From Rhizobium sp. BT04 (GTDB lineage: Bacteria > Pseudomonadota > Alphaproteobacteria > Rhizobiales > Rhizobiaceae), in assembly GCF_030053135.1 (NCBI RefSeq), contig NZ_CP125652.1, forward strand, positions 2,867,001 through 2,931,000: a stretch of DNA of 64,000 bases, given 5' to 3'. Made by a program: the position numbers and the translations under genes. The notes under the pieces are model-generated. The model was not told the DNA's origin. It saw nothing but the letters and a program-made list of their open reading frames with translations, and made no database searches. Position 1 is the first letter of the stretch, and each line of letters opens with the position of its first letter. Below are positions 9,458 to 18,515 of this stretch, piece by piece.

Positions 9458-11075
9458 AATTGGTGTCGAAGCTCGGACCCAGCTTGAAGTCCTTCAGGTT
9501 CTTGCGATAGCCAGCGACCTCGGTCTGCTGGAAGATGAAGACGAAGGGGCTGTTTGCCAGATACTTCTTCTGGATGTCCTGATATATGGCGGCGCGCTTG
9601 GCCGCGTCGCGTTCCAGAAGGGCTGCCTTGGCTTGCTTGTCGAGTTCCGGCGCTTCCCAGCTGTTGCGCCATGCGAGCGTCTTCACCGTGCCGGCGTCGG
9701 AATTGTCGGGATTGCCGGTAAAGGTATCGGCATTGGAATTCGGATCGAAATAGTCCGAACCCCACTGGCCGATATACATGTCGTGGGTGCGGGCGCGGTA
9801 CTTGGTCAGCGTCTGCTTGCCATCGCCGGGGATAATTTCCATCTTCACGCCGGCCTGCGCCAGCGTCTGCTGCATGGATTCGGCGATACCGGTGACCGGC
9901 TGCGTGTTGCGCACGTCCATGGTGATCGAGAAACCGTCGGCCAAGCCGGCCTTGGCGAGCAGTTCCTTGGCCTTGGCGACATCGAGCTTGTAGGGATTCT
10001 CGTCGAGTGCGCCGAGCTGGCCCTTCGGCAGGAAGGTCTGATGAATTTCGCCGATACCCTTGATCAAGGTGGCGCCGATCGCATCGTAATCGACCAGGTA
10101 TTTGAAGGCTTCCTGGACTTCCGGCTTTTTCAGGTTCTCGTTCTTGTTGTTCAGGCTGACATAATAGATCGTGCCCTTCGGCGCACTCGTGGTCGCGAGA
10201 TCGGCATTCTTCGACACCGCGTCGATGTCGCCCGGCTCGAGGTTGCGGGCGATATCGATGTCGCCGGCTTCGAGCGCCAGCCGCTGGGCAGAACTTTCCT
10301 TCATATAGCGGTAGATGACGCGGTTGAGCCTCGCCTTGTCGCCGTAATAATTGTCGTTGCGCTCCAAGACGACGACTTCGTTAGCGCGCCATTCGCGCAG
10401 CTTGTAGGCGCCGGAACCGGCATAGCCGGTCTTCAGCCATTCATTGCCGAAATCATTGTCGTATTTATGCTCGGCATCCGGCGTCACCGCCTTCACATGC
10501 TCCAGCACCAGCTTCTTGTCGACGACCGACGCGACCGTTGCCGTCAGGCAGTTCAGCACGAAGCTCGGCGCATAGGCCTTGTCGACCGTGAAGACGAAGG
10601 TATTGGCATCGGCCGCCTTGGCCTTTTCGGCAATATTGTCGCCGGTCAGGCCGAACTGGGTGAGGATGAAAGCCGGGCTCTTGTCGAGCTTGACGGCACG
10701 TTCGAACGAATAGGCGACATCGTCGGCGGTGATCGGGTTGCCGGAGGCGAATTTCAGGCCCGGCTTCAGCTTGAACGTATAGGTGAGGCCGTCATCGGAA
10801 ACGCTCCAGCTCTCGGCCAGATCACCCTTCACCTTGGAGGTGTCGTCCATGTCGAGACGAACGAGCAGGCTGTAGCTGTTGGTGGTGATTTCGGCGGTCG
10901 ACAGCTCGAAAGCCTCGCCCGGATCCATCGTGATGATATCGTCGATGGCAAAACCCTCGACCAGCGTGTCTTTGGGCGTCTCGGCGAAAGCCGAGGGTGC
11001 GGCCATCATCAGGAGCGAAAGAGCGGCACCCGCGGAAAGCAGTCGGAAATTGCGGCTGAGCCTGGTGATCATCAT
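9432..11075 (-). CDS. Periplasmic substrate-binding protein of the peptide ABC transporter (SBP_bac_5)
   Basis: A 547-residue DppA/OppA-type binding protein that delivers peptides to the downstream permeases. The N-terminus (MMITRLSRNFRLLSAGAALS, cleavage after AFA) is a Sec signal peptide. Family landmarks include GEAFELSTAEITTNSYSLLV and LKPGLKFASGNPITADDVAYSF near residues 70-135. The chosen ATG at 11075 follows AGGGGAA; a frame extension to 11279 runs through the intergenic space and was dropped. The gene order dipeptidase, binding protein, permeases, ATPases suggests import of dipeptides and their hydrolysis. Confidence 0.93.
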   Translation of the reverse strand: MMITRLSRNFRLLSAGAALSLLMMAAPSAFAETPKDTLVEGFAIDDIITMDPGEAFELSTAEITTNSYSLLVRLDMDDTSKVKGDLAESWSVSDDGLTYTFKLKPGLKFASGNPITADDVAYSFERAVKLDKSPAFILTQFGLTGDNIAEKAKAADANTFVFTVDKAYAPSFVLNCLTATVASVVDKKLVLEHVKAVTPDAEHKYDNDFGNEWLKTGYAGSGAYKLREWRANEVVVLERNDNYYGDKARLNRVIYRYMKESSAQRLALEAGDIDIARNLEPGDIDAVSKNADLATTSAPKGTIYYVSLNNKNENLKKPEVQEAFKYLVDYDAIGATLIKGIGEIHQTFLPKGQLGALDENPYKLDVAKAKELLAKAGLADGFSITMDVRNTQPVTGIAESMQQTLAQAGVKMEIIPGDGKQTLTKYRARTHDMYIGQWGSDYFDPNSNADTFTGNPDNSDAGTVKTLAWRNSWEAPELDKQAKAALLERDAAKRAAIYQDIQKKYLANSPFVFIFQQTEVAGYRKNLKDFKLGPSFDTNFVGPIAKE

Positions 11076-11172
11076 GGTTTGTTCCCCTGTTCTCGATTGA
11101 TTGCGAAGCGTTTTGTCGACATGTCCATTAAACTGTTGTCCGTTCTGAGCGCGTCCAGAGGCGCGCGGCGCT

Positions 11173-12231
11173 TTAGGCCCGCGCCTCCCGCCAAGCTTGT
11201 GCCAGAATGCGAAGCCAATTTTCACGGGCAAGTTTCGTGAGATCGGCTTCACCATATCCAACCTCCCGGAGAGCGGCAATCAGCTTCTGATTGCCGGCCG
11301 CATCGCCGATTTCCTCAGGAATGGTGGCGCCGTCGAAGTCCGATCCGAGCCCCACGCAATCTATGCCGACGCGGTTCACGAGATAGTCGATGTGGCGGAT
11401 CATGTCGGCAAGCGGCGTCTCGCTGTCCGAGCGGCCGTCGGGACGCAGCATGGCGGTGGCGTAGTTGATGCCGACGAGCCCGCCGCTTTCGCGGATCGCA
11501 TCGAGCTGCTTGTCCGTCAGATTGCGCGCCACCGGCGTCAGCGCGTGGGCGTTCGAATGGCTGGCGACCAGCGGCTGGTCCGTCGTTTTCGCCACGTCCC
11601 AGAAACCCTTTTCGGTGATATGGGCAAGATCGATCAGGACCCCGAGGCGATTGCATTCCCTCACCAGCGCGAAGCCGGCATCGGTGAGGCCCGGCGCCGT
11701 ATCCGGCGACATCGGGAAGGCGAAGGGCACCCCGTAACCAAAGACATTGTGCCGGCTCCAGACCGGCCCGAGCGACCGCAGACCGGCCGCATAGAACACC
11801 TCGAGCGCCGAAAGATCGGCGCCGATTGCCTCGCAGCCTTCCATATGCATGACGGCTGCAAAAATGCCGTCCGCCATGGCGCCGCGGATATCCTTCACCG
11901 TCCGGCAGAGCCGCCAGGCGCCGGCCTGGTCCAGCCGCAGCGCAATCGCCGCCATTTCGGTGGCGATGGCAAGGGAAGGCAGCGGATCGAGAGGGGCCGC
12001 CATCGGCGTGATATAGCGACCGTCGGCATCCGGGTCGGCGAAGACGAGATCGCCCGAGGGAATGTAGATGGCGCAGAGACCGCCCGAAAGGCCGCCCTCC
12101 CTGGCCCGCCGGGCATCGATATGGCCGACCGTCGTACCGCCTGCGAATTCGGCGATCGGATCGCTGCCGTCTTTTGAATGTGTCCAGAGTCGGAGGAGAA
12201 CGTCGTTGTGACCGTCAAATACGAATTGCAT
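11173..12231 (-). CDS. Membrane dipeptidase, peptidase family M19 (renal dipeptidase-like)
   Basis: Zinc-dependent dipeptidase of 352 residues that would hydrolyse imported dipeptides, possibly including D-amino-acid-containing ones. Metal-ligand landmarks are DGHND near residue 7, the glutamate in MHMEGCEAI, DLAHITEKGFWD, SHSNAHAL and GLGSDFDG. No signal peptide is seen, so it is probably cytoplasmic. It is first in the peptide transport operon, 97 bases upstream of the binding-protein gene, which supports a peptide-catabolic role. Confidence 0.93.
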   Translation of the reverse strand: MQFVFDGHNDVLLRLWTHSKDGSDPIAEFAGGTTVGHIDARRAREGGLSGGLCAIYIPSGDLVFADPDADGRYITPMAAPLDPLPSLAIATEMAAIALRLDQAGAWRLCRTVKDIRGAMADGIFAAVMHMEGCEAIGADLSALEVFYAAGLRSLGPVWSRHNVFGYGVPFAFPMSPDTAPGLTDAGFALVRECNRLGVLIDLAHITEKGFWDVAKTTDQPLVASHSNAHALTPVARNLTDKQLDAIRESGGLVGINYATAMLRPDGRSDSETPLADMIRHIDYLVNRVGIDCVGLGSDFDGATIPEEIGDAAGNQKLIAALREVGYGEADLTKLARENWLRILAQAWREARA

Positions 12232-12271
12232 CTGTCTTCCTGCGCTGCCCTACTGCATAATTCCTTAAATC

Positions 12272-12332
12272 GGAATCGATTCAAAGTGCTACAGCGTCCT
12301 TTACGCGTCTTTTCAGACGCGCGGCGCTGCAG
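12272..12332 (-). repeat. Dispersed rhizobial palindromic repeat, family A (copy 1)
   Basis: On the minus strand it reads ...AAAGACGCGTAAAGGACGC then TGTAGCACTTTGAATCG. The same order of elements, AGACGCG-n-GACGCTGTA-CACTTTGAAT, occurs at 51575-51629, with a degenerate piece near 11145. This is typical of short mosaic palindromic repeats scattered between rhizobial genes. Confidence 0.65.
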
Positions 12333-12430
12333 AGGGCGAATGATGCAGTCAGAATAGAAAAGCTGACGGAATTCGCCACCTCTTTTTTCAGAAATTGGTT
12401 ACCGACCTCCGGAGCTTCGCCGGAATCGAA

Positions 12431-12450
12431 GCGGGGGCCGAAGCCCCCGC
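12431..12450 (-). terminator. GC-rich hairpin after the sugar transporter operon
   Basis: Eight-base-pair perfect stem GCGGGGGC/GCCCCCGC with a TTCG tetraloop on the minus strand, 28 bases past the permease stop. There is no long U-run, so termination efficiency is uncertain. Confidence 0.5.
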
Positions 12451-12477
12451 GAAAACCTCGGATCGTGTGGCCGCAAA

Positions 12478-13503
12478 TCAGTGCTTGCGGCGCTTCTTCT
12501 GTCGGTAGACGTCGATGACGACAGCCGCGACGATGATGAAGCCCTTGACGATCTCCTGGTAATAGGCGTCGATCCTGAGGAAGGTGAAGCCTGATGTCAT
12601 GACGCCGAGGATGATGGTGCCGATGACGGTGCCGGTGATACGCCCGACGCCGCCGGTCAGCGAGGTGCCGCCGATGACGGTCGCGGCGATCGCGTCGAGT
12701 TCATATCCGACGCCCATGCTCGCCTGTGCGGTTTCGGCGCGGGCCGCCGTAACGATCCCGGCCAGGCCGGCAAGCAATCCGGCAATCACGTAGACCTTGA
12801 CGAGATGCGCTTCGATGTTGATGCCGGAAACGCGTGCCGCCTGCGGGTTCGCGCCGATGGCATAGGTGAACTTTCCGTAGCGGGTATAGCGCAGCGCAAT
12901 GTGAAAGATCAGCGCAACGACCAGGAAGACGACGACCGGCCACGCCTTGGTTCCGATGAAATGAAACTGCTCGGTGATCCCGGAAACCGGCTGGCCCTTG
13001 GTATACCACTTCGCCACACCTCTGGCGGACACGAACATGCCAAGCGTTGCAATGAACGGCGGGATCTTGGTGTAGGCAATGAGCGCGCCGTTCGCCAGAC
13101 CCGCGGCCGCCCCGATCAACAGGCCGACGACGATCGGCACGACGGCCGGCAGGTCGGTCAGCGACGGGAAGACGGCCCGCCCCCAGGTCGACGACTGGGC
13201 AAAACTGGTCGCGATCATCGCGGTCATGCCGACGACCGAACCTGACGAAAGATCGATGCCGCCGGTGATGATGACCTGCGTGACGCCGACGGCGATGATG
13301 CCGATGACGGAGACCTGCAGGATCATGATCGTCAGGCGCTGCGAATTCATCAGGAAGCTCTGGCCGATGAACATCCAGCCGAGCACTTCATAGATGAGCG
13401 CGATGCCGACGAGCACGAGGAAAATGCTGAGCTCAGTCGGCAAGCGCCGCCGCCGTTGCCGGGTTGCGAGCGGAGCCGCGCCCTCTGCTGCCTTGGTACT
13501 CAT
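12478..13503 (-). CDS. Sugar ABC transporter permease (CUT2/RbsC family, possibly myo-inositol)
   Basis: A 341-residue inner-membrane permease of the ribose/xylose/inositol family with about ten hydrophobic helices. Family landmarks are GGIDLSSGSVVG near residue 80, PPFIATLGMF, and the coupling region YAIGANPQAARVSGIN; GGTSLTGGVGRI is the conserved C-terminal half motif. It is last in a three-gene operon, binding protein - ATPase - permease. The IolR-like site upstream of the operon suggests inositol (IatP-like), but ribose-, fructose- or xylose-type specificity cannot be excluded. Confidence 0.92.
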   Translation of the reverse strand: MSTKAAEGAAPLATRQRRRRLPTELSIFLVLVGIALIYEVLGWMFIGQSFLMNSQRLTIMILQVSVIGIIAVGVTQVIITGGIDLSSGSVVGMTAMIATSFAQSSTWGRAVFPSLTDLPAVVPIVVGLLIGAAAGLANGALIAYTKIPPFIATLGMFVSARGVAKWYTKGQPVSGITEQFHFIGTKAWPVVVFLVVALIFHIALRYTRYGKFTYAIGANPQAARVSGINIEAHLVKVYVIAGLLAGLAGIVTAARAETAQASMGVGYELDAIAATVIGGTSLTGGVGRITGTVIGTIILGVMTSGFTFLRIDAYYQEIVKGFIIVAAVVIDVYRQKKRRKH

Positions 13504-13537
13504 GTCAAACCTCCCTTGGGCGATCGCCGACGGCGCA

Positions 13538-15079
13538 TCACTGCGCAGCCAGCTCCATCACCTTGATCTGCGTTGCTTCATCGCGATTGAGGAAACCGGT
13601 CACGCGCCCCTCATGCATGACCATGATGCGGTCGCTCATCCCGAGAACCTCGGGCATTTCGGACGAGATCATGATGACTGCCACGCCGTGGCGCGCCATC
13701 TCCGTCACCAGCCGGTGGATTTCCGCCTTGGCGCCGACATCGATGCCGCGCGTCGGCTCATCGAGGATCAGGATCCGCGGATTGGTGAGCAGCCAGCGCC
13801 CGATCAGCACTTTCTGCTGATTGCCGCCTGAAAGGTTTTCCACCCGCTCGTAAAGATTGGGCGTTTTCACCCGCAACTTTTTTGCCATGTCTTCGCAGGT
13901 CGCTTCGATGGCGCCCTGCTGCACGAAACCGCCCTTGACATATCTGTCCTGCAGAACGGCGATCTGCATGTTCTCGAGAATATCGAGGATCAGCAGACAG
14001 CCGGTATCTTTGCGGTCCTCGGTCAGGAACGCCATCTGGTGACGGATAGCCTCGGTCGGCGACGAAATCGTCACCGGCTTGCCGTAGAGTTCGATCGAGC
14101 CGGAGCTTGCCGGCGTCACGCCGAACAGCGTTTCGGCGACATTCGATCGCCCGGAACCGACAAGGCCGGCCACACCGAGGATCTCGCCCGCCCGCACCTC
14201 GAAGGAGACGTTCTTGAAGACGCCGTTGAGGCAAAGATCCTTGACGGAGAGCAAGACCTCGCCGATCGGCACGTCCTCTTTGGGAAACATCTGGGTGATT
14301 TCGCGCCCGACCATCATGCGAATGATGTCGTCGCGGGTAACGTCGGTCGAAGCGTGCGTGCCGATATATCGGCCGTCACGGAAGACCGAAAACTCGTCGG
14401 CGATCTCGAAAAGCTCGTTCATCTTGTGGGTGATGTAGACGATGCCGATGCCCTGAGATCTGAGATCGCGGATGATGCGGAAGAGATGCTCGACCTCGCG
14501 CTCCGTCAGCGCCGAAGTCGGCTCGTCCATGATCAGCACGTCGGAATTATAGGAAACGGCCTTGGCAATCTCGACCATCTGCCGGTTGGCGACCGACAGG
14601 TACCGGACCTCGATATCGGGATCGATGTCGATATTGAGCCTGGTAAACAGCTCCTCGGTCATGCGGTGCATGGCGCCGTGATCGACGAAACCGAGGCGGT
14701 TCTTCGGTTCGCGGCGGATCCAGATATTTTCCGCGACCGTCATGAACGGCATCAGGTTCAGTTCCTGATGGATCATGGCAATCCCGTTCTCCAGCGCGTC
14801 GAGCGGAGATTTCAACCGGATCTCAACGCCCTTCAAGCGGATATCGCCCTTGTCGGGTATGTAAATGCCGGCAAGGATCTTCATCAATGTCGATTTGCCG
14901 GCGCCATTTTCGCCCATCAGCGCATGCACGGAGGCGCGCTTCAGCCGGAACTGCACGTCGTCGAGCGCGACGACGCCCGGAAATTCCTTGCGAACGCCCT
15001 CGGCGCTCAGCAGATATTCCGCATTCGGAACTGCGCCGCTCGCACGCACGGCGGCCATGGTTGTCGGGCTGACGGCCAT
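13538..15079 (-). CDS. Sugar ABC transporter ATP-binding protein, two ATPase domains (CUT2, RbsA/MglA family)
   Basis: A 513-residue duplicated ATPase. Domain 1 has [14 protein letters not shown] (Walker A), [13 protein letters not shown] as the signature region and [11 protein letters not shown]; domain 2 has the degenerate [29 protein letters not shown] and [13 protein letters not shown]. This asymmetry is normal for the family. The start at 15079 follows GGAGGAGATGAT; the open frame upstream to 15547 belongs to a shadow of the binding-protein gene. It provides energy for sugar uptake with the permease 34 bases downstream. Confidence 0.94.
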   Translation of the reverse strand: MAVSPTTMAAVRASGAVPNAEYLLSAEGVRKEFPGVVALDDVQFRLKRASVHALMGENGAGKSTLMKILAGIYIPDKGDIRLKGVEIRLKSPLDALENGIAMIHQELNLMPFMTVAENIWIRREPKNRLGFVDHGAMHRMTEELFTRLNIDIDPDIEVRYLSVANRQMVEIAKAVSYNSDVLIMDEPTSALTEREVEHLFRIIRDLRSQGIGIVYITHKMNELFEIADEFSVFRDGRYIGTHASTDVTRDDIIRMMVGREITQMFPKEDVPIGEVLLSVKDLCLNGVFKNVSFEVRAGEILGVAGLVGSGRSNVAETLFGVTPASSGSIELYGKPVTISSPTEAIRHQMAFLTEDRKDTGCLLILDILENMQIAVLQDRYVKGGFVQQGAIEATCEDMAKKLRVKTPNLYERVENLSGGNQQKVLIGRWLLTNPRILILDEPTRGIDVGAKAEIHRLVTEMARHGVAVIMISSEMPEVLGMSDRIMVMHEGRVTGFLNRDEATQIKVMELAAQ

Positions 15080-15147
15080 ATCATCTCCTCCGGATACGGA
15101 CAGGCGGAAAGGATGCGGGCAGAACCCGCATCCTGGTGGCACTCGTC

Positions 15148-16077
15148 TCAGTTCTTGGTGACGAAGTCCTTGACGTTGGCAGGCGTGACGAGCTGGAAGG
15201 GAATATAAACCTTCTTGTCGATCTTTTCGCCCTTGGCGAGCTTGATCGCCGCATCGAGCGAGCCCTTGCCCTGGCCGGCGGCATCCTGGAAGACGGTGAC
15301 GTCGAGATCGCCCGCCTGCATGGCGGCAAGCGCGTCCTGCGTGGCGTCGACACCGCCGATGACGACCTTGGTCATGTCCTTGCCGGCCGCCTTCAGCGCC
15401 TGGATGGCGCCGATCGCCATTTCGTCGTTGTTGGAGATGACAGCGTCGAATTCGATGCCGCTGGAGAGCCAGTTGGTCATCAGGTCGGCGCCCTGGGTGC
15501 GGTCCCAATTGGCCGTCTGCTCTTCGACGATCTCGATGCCCTTGCATTCATCGGTCTTGATCACGTCATGGACGTCCTGGGTGCGCGTGCGCGCAGCCTG
15601 GTTGGAGAGCTCGCCCATGATGACGACGGCCTTGCCCTTGCCGCCGAGAATGCGGCAGATTTCCTTGGTTTCCAGCGTGCCGGATTCCAGCTCGTTGGAT
15701 GCGACGAAGGCCTGCTTGTCCGGCAGCGTGTCGACGTTGACAGGCTGGCGGTTGACGTAGACCAGCGGAATGCCGGCATCGGCGGCGAGCTTCGACATAG
15801 CCGTCGTCGCATCGGTATCGACAGGGTTGACGATGATTGCATCGACCTTGGAGGCGATGAAATTCTGGATCTGGCTCTGCTGCTTGGAAACGTCGTTCTG
15901 CGCGTCTTCGACCTGCAGCGTCACGCCGGAAAGCGTCTTTGCATAATCGGTCATGCCGTTGCGCAGAACGGTCAAGAAGTTGTCGTCGAACTTCGCCATC
16001 GAGACGCCGACGGTTTCCGCGTGAGCGGCCGTTGACATGACGAGCGCCATCGCAGTGCCCAGGATAAACTTTTTCAT
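15148..16077 (-). CDS. Periplasmic sugar-binding protein (CUT2 family, possibly myo-inositol)
   Basis: A 309-residue type I periplasmic binding protein. The signal peptide [20 protein letters not shown] ends at an AHA-ET cleavage site. Typical Peripla_BP_4 features are [39 protein letters not shown], and [18 protein letters not shown]. The start has GGAGGAAGTGAAA upstream; a longer frame to 16191 has no such signal. It resembles IbpA/IntA-type inositol-binding proteins in my judgement, but this rests on recollection plus the operator upstream, not on an alignment. Confidence 0.9.
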   Translation of the reverse strand: MKKFILGTAMALVMSTAAHAETVGVSMAKFDDNFLTVLRNGMTDYAKTLSGVTLQVEDAQNDVSKQQSQIQNFIASKVDAIIVNPVDTDATTAMSKLAADAGIPLVYVNRQPVNVDTLPDKQAFVASNELESGTLETKEICRILGGKGKAVVIMGELSNQAARTRTQDVHDVIKTDECKGIEIVEEQTANWDRTQGADLMTNWLSSGIEFDAVISNNDEMAIGAIQALKAAGKDMTKVVIGGVDATQDALAAMQAGDLDVTVFQDAAGQGKGSLDAAIKLAKGEKIDKKVYIPFQLVTPANVKDFVTKN

Positions 16078-16224
16078 TTTCACTTCCTCCACAAAGCGGT
16101 GCCCGGCTGCACCCTCCTCACACCGGAGCTCCAGGCATTTGCCCTGAAGCCGCAATTTCCTCGCGCCGCCTCTCCCGCGGCGCTTCAGCAAAACGGAACA
16201 AACAAACCGTAAAATTTGTTCTTC

Positions 16225-16238
16225 GGAATATTCATTCC
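16225..16238. promoter_or_regulatory. GGAA-N6-TTCC palindrome, IolR-type operator candidate
   Basis: The sequence GGAATATTCATTCC lies 148 bases upstream of the binding-protein start. GGAA-N6-TTCC is the motif reported for the RpiR-family inositol repressor IolR of rhizobia. A further GGAA at 16247-16250 makes an everted partner with the right half. The rest of the 374-base gap (16078-16451) shows no gene. Confidence 0.5.
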
Positions 16239-16451
16239 ATTTTCTGGGAACGGCGTCAAGCCTCTTTAGTGGCGATGAGCGATGGATAAAGGTGCAATGC
16301 CGCGGACTTGGCGATCGGCGCCCGCGTTGCCCCTGTTGTGAAAGGCGAAGGCCGCATCCATCTATGGGAGGGCCGAAGAGAAGGCCGCGGCCGCAGGCAT
16401 CTTCGATCTTACGACGCGGCCGGTCATTTAAAGATTTTGGAGACAGGACAA

Positions 16452-16949
16452 ATGTCCATTTCGATCTATCGCCTCACCGTTCCGATGTTCCAGCGCGGCC
16501 TCGGAAGCCTGAAAACCTATCTCGACAAGGCCGAGACCTATGCGAAGGAAAAGAATATCGATCCTGCCATATTGGTCGCTGCACGCCTTGCGCCCGACAT
16601 GCTGCCGCTCTCCGGCCAGTATCAGCGCGCCAGCGATAGCGCCAAATTCACGCTCGCCCGCCTGACCGCCACCGACGCCCCGAAGTTCGAGGACGATGAG
16701 AAGACCTTCGATGAGCTGCGCGAGCGCCTGGCAAAGACCGAAGCCTATCTCGCCACCTTCTCGGCGCAGGCGCTGGAAGGCGCGGAAAGCCGTGAGATCA
16801 CCCTGCCGGGCAAGAGCGGTATCGTGCTGCCCGGTGCCGAATATGTCACCGCCTTCGCCCTGCCGAACTTCTATTTCCACGTCACCACCGCCCACGCCAT
16901 CCTGCGCAACCAAGGTGCGCCGATCGGCAAGCGCGATTATCTCGGGTAA
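16452..16949 (+). CDS. DUF1993 family protein
   Basis: A 165-residue soluble protein, MSISIYRLTVPMFQRGLGSL..., with the DUF1993 hallmarks: an N-terminal helical bundle, MLPLSGQYQRASDSAK in the middle, and a C-terminal NFYFHVTTAHAILRNQGAP with the conserved histidine pair. Distantly related helical-bundle proteins (DinB-like) bind metal through such histidines. The start follows GGAGACAGGACAA; the in-frame upstream extension to 16308 lacks a ribosome binding site. It is expressed alone, ending in a shared bidirectional terminator. The physiological role is unknown. Confidence 0.85.
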   Translation: MSISIYRLTVPMFQRGLGSLKTYLDKAETYAKEKNIDPAILVAARLAPDMLPLSGQYQRASDSAKFTLARLTATDAPKFEDDEKTFDELRERLAKTEAYLATFSAQALEGAESREITLPGKSGIVLPGAEYVTAFALPNFYFHVTTAHAILRNQGAPIGKRDYLG

Positions 16950-16955
16950 AAGGCG

Positions 16956-18515
16956 TCAGGGCCGGCGTGTCACCGGCCCTCTTTCCGTCAGCTCGGTATA
17001 GGCAAGCGTCTGGTCGAGATGCCGGGCCCTCAGCGACAGCAGCTTTTCGGCATATTCGAGCCGGATCGCTGCATAGGCCGGGTCGACCGCGACATTGTCG
17101 AGCTCCGTCGGATCGTCGCGGAGATTGAAGAGCAGCGGCGGCAGGGCGGCAAAGTGCACATATTTGAACCGCGCATCGCGGATCACCGCGAGATTGCATT
17201 CGCTCGATTTCAGCCCGAAATACCGCTCCGTTTCACCCTCGGCGATATCACGGAAATCGAATTCCCAGAAGGCTGCATCCCGCCAGTCCGGTCTGCTCCC
17301 GCCGTTGACGAACGGCATCAGCGACCGGCCGTCGAGCCCGTTTTTCGCGTCGATGCCGAGCCTTTCGCAGAGGGTCGGAAAAACATCCGCAGCGCTGGTG
17401 AAATCGTCGACGGCCCCGCCCCCAGCACCGCTTGCGGGATCGCGAATGACCAGCGGAATATGATAGCTGCCATCGAAGAAGCCGCCCTTGCCGAGCGTCC
17501 AGTGATCGCCCGCCATCTCGGCATGGTCGGAGGTGAAGACGATCAATGTATCGTCCCAGGCACCCGCATCCTTCAGGGCCTGCCAGATGCGGCCGAGCTG
17601 CGCATCGACCTCCGATATCATGCCGTAATAGATCGCCCTTATCGCGGCGAAATCCTCGGCGTTCCAGCCGCCGAGCGGCCCCGTCGCACCGTGGATGAAG
17701 TTGCCCTTGTCAACGCGCGGCATGGCAAAAGCGAGATAGGGATGACTGTCCTGTTCCACGGCCCGGTTTGCCGCACGCGCAAAAGCCGGCCCCTCGCCCG
17801 GCTTGAACATCCGGTTGAACGGCTCCGGCACGGAGAATGGCGGATGCGGGCGCAAGAAGGAGACATGCGCAAACCACGGCCGATCCTGCTCGCCCAACCA
17901 ACGAATGAACTCGCCGGCCAGGAACGCCGTCTGGGTCTCGTCGCTGGAATAGGCCGGCGCGCCATCGGAAATTTCGCCGGCTTGCGCGCCGACGGGAATA
18001 TGGATGTCGCGGCTGACGGCATGCCGATGGCCGCGGGACCTCAGCCAGGAGAGCCATTGTCTTTCATGTTCGGGCAGAAGCTGGCGGGCCGTAAAGCCCG
18101 GCAGCACGCCTTCATAACTCGTCAGATGCGGATCGTTGGCAGCCATGCCGCGCGGATCGGGCGCCGTGTCGGTGTAGCCGAACAGCGTCGGGTCATATCC
18201 CGCCCGCCGGGCGGCGAGCGCCAGATTGTCGAAGCGGGCATCGAGCGGCGAACCATTGCGGCAGACGCGGTGGTTCATCTGGTAAAGGCCGGTATAGAGT
18301 GTCGCCCGCGCCGGCGAGCAGGGTGCGGCCCCGGCATAATGCCGCCGGAAGAGCGTGCCTTCCCGTGCCAGCGCATCGACGGCAGGTGTTTTCACGCAAG
18401 GGTGGCCGACGGCCGACAGGCAATCGCCGCGCCATTGGTCCGCCGTGATCAGCAGAATGTTCGGCCGGCGGACCTTTTCAATGCGGGTTGGCTCAATGCT
18501 GGTTGGATTTTGCAT
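16956..18515 (-). CDS. Sulfatase-family hydrolase (arylsulfatase/phosphonate monoester hydrolase type)
   Basis: A 519-residue alkaline-phosphatase-superfamily enzyme. NILLITADQWRGD supplies the first metal aspartates, CSPARATLYTG is the formylglycine (CxPxR) site near residue 73, and FTSDHAEMAGDHW completes the metal site. The C-terminal stretch WEFDFRD...YVHFAALPPLLFNL closely recalls rhizobial phosphonate monoester hydrolase, so phosphodiesters or phosphonate esters may be preferred over sulfates. No signal peptide is seen, consistent with a cytoplasmic enzyme. The ATG at 18515 lies inside the 3' end of exoB (23-base overlap), suggesting coupled expression. Confidence 0.88.
   Translation of the reverse strand: MQNPTSIEPTRIEKVRRPNILLITADQWRGDCLSAVGHPCVKTPAVDALAREGTLFRRHYAGAAPCSPARATLYTGLYQMNHRVCRNGSPLDARFDNLALAARRAGYDPTLFGYTDTAPDPRGMAANDPHLTSYEGVLPGFTARQLLPEHERQWLSWLRSRGHRHAVSRDIHIPVGAQAGEISDGAPAYSSDETQTAFLAGEFIRWLGEQDRPWFAHVSFLRPHPPFSVPEPFNRMFKPGEGPAFARAANRAVEQDSHPYLAFAMPRVDKGNFIHGATGPLGGWNAEDFAAIRAIYYGMISEVDAQLGRIWQALKDAGAWDDTLIVFTSDHAEMAGDHWTLGKGGFFDGSYHIPLVIRDPASGAGGGAVDDFTSAADVFPTLCERLGIDAKNGLDGRSLMPFVNGGSRPDWRDAAFWEFDFRDIAEGETERYFGLKSSECNLAVIRDARFKYVHFAALPPLLFNLRDDPTELDNVAVDPAYAAIRLEYAEKLLSLRARHLDQTLAYTELTERGPVTRRP
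16958..16980. terminator. Bidirectional terminator between DUF1993 and sulfatase genes
   Basis: Stem AGGGCCGG/CCGGCCCT with a seven-base loop, followed on the plus strand by CTTTCC. It overlaps the sulfatase stop codon. Confidence 0.6.

Noticed and set aside
9312..11240. 642-residue open frame on the plus strand
   Set aside because: Antisense to the peptide-binding protein and permease genes, which have unmistakable family motifs.
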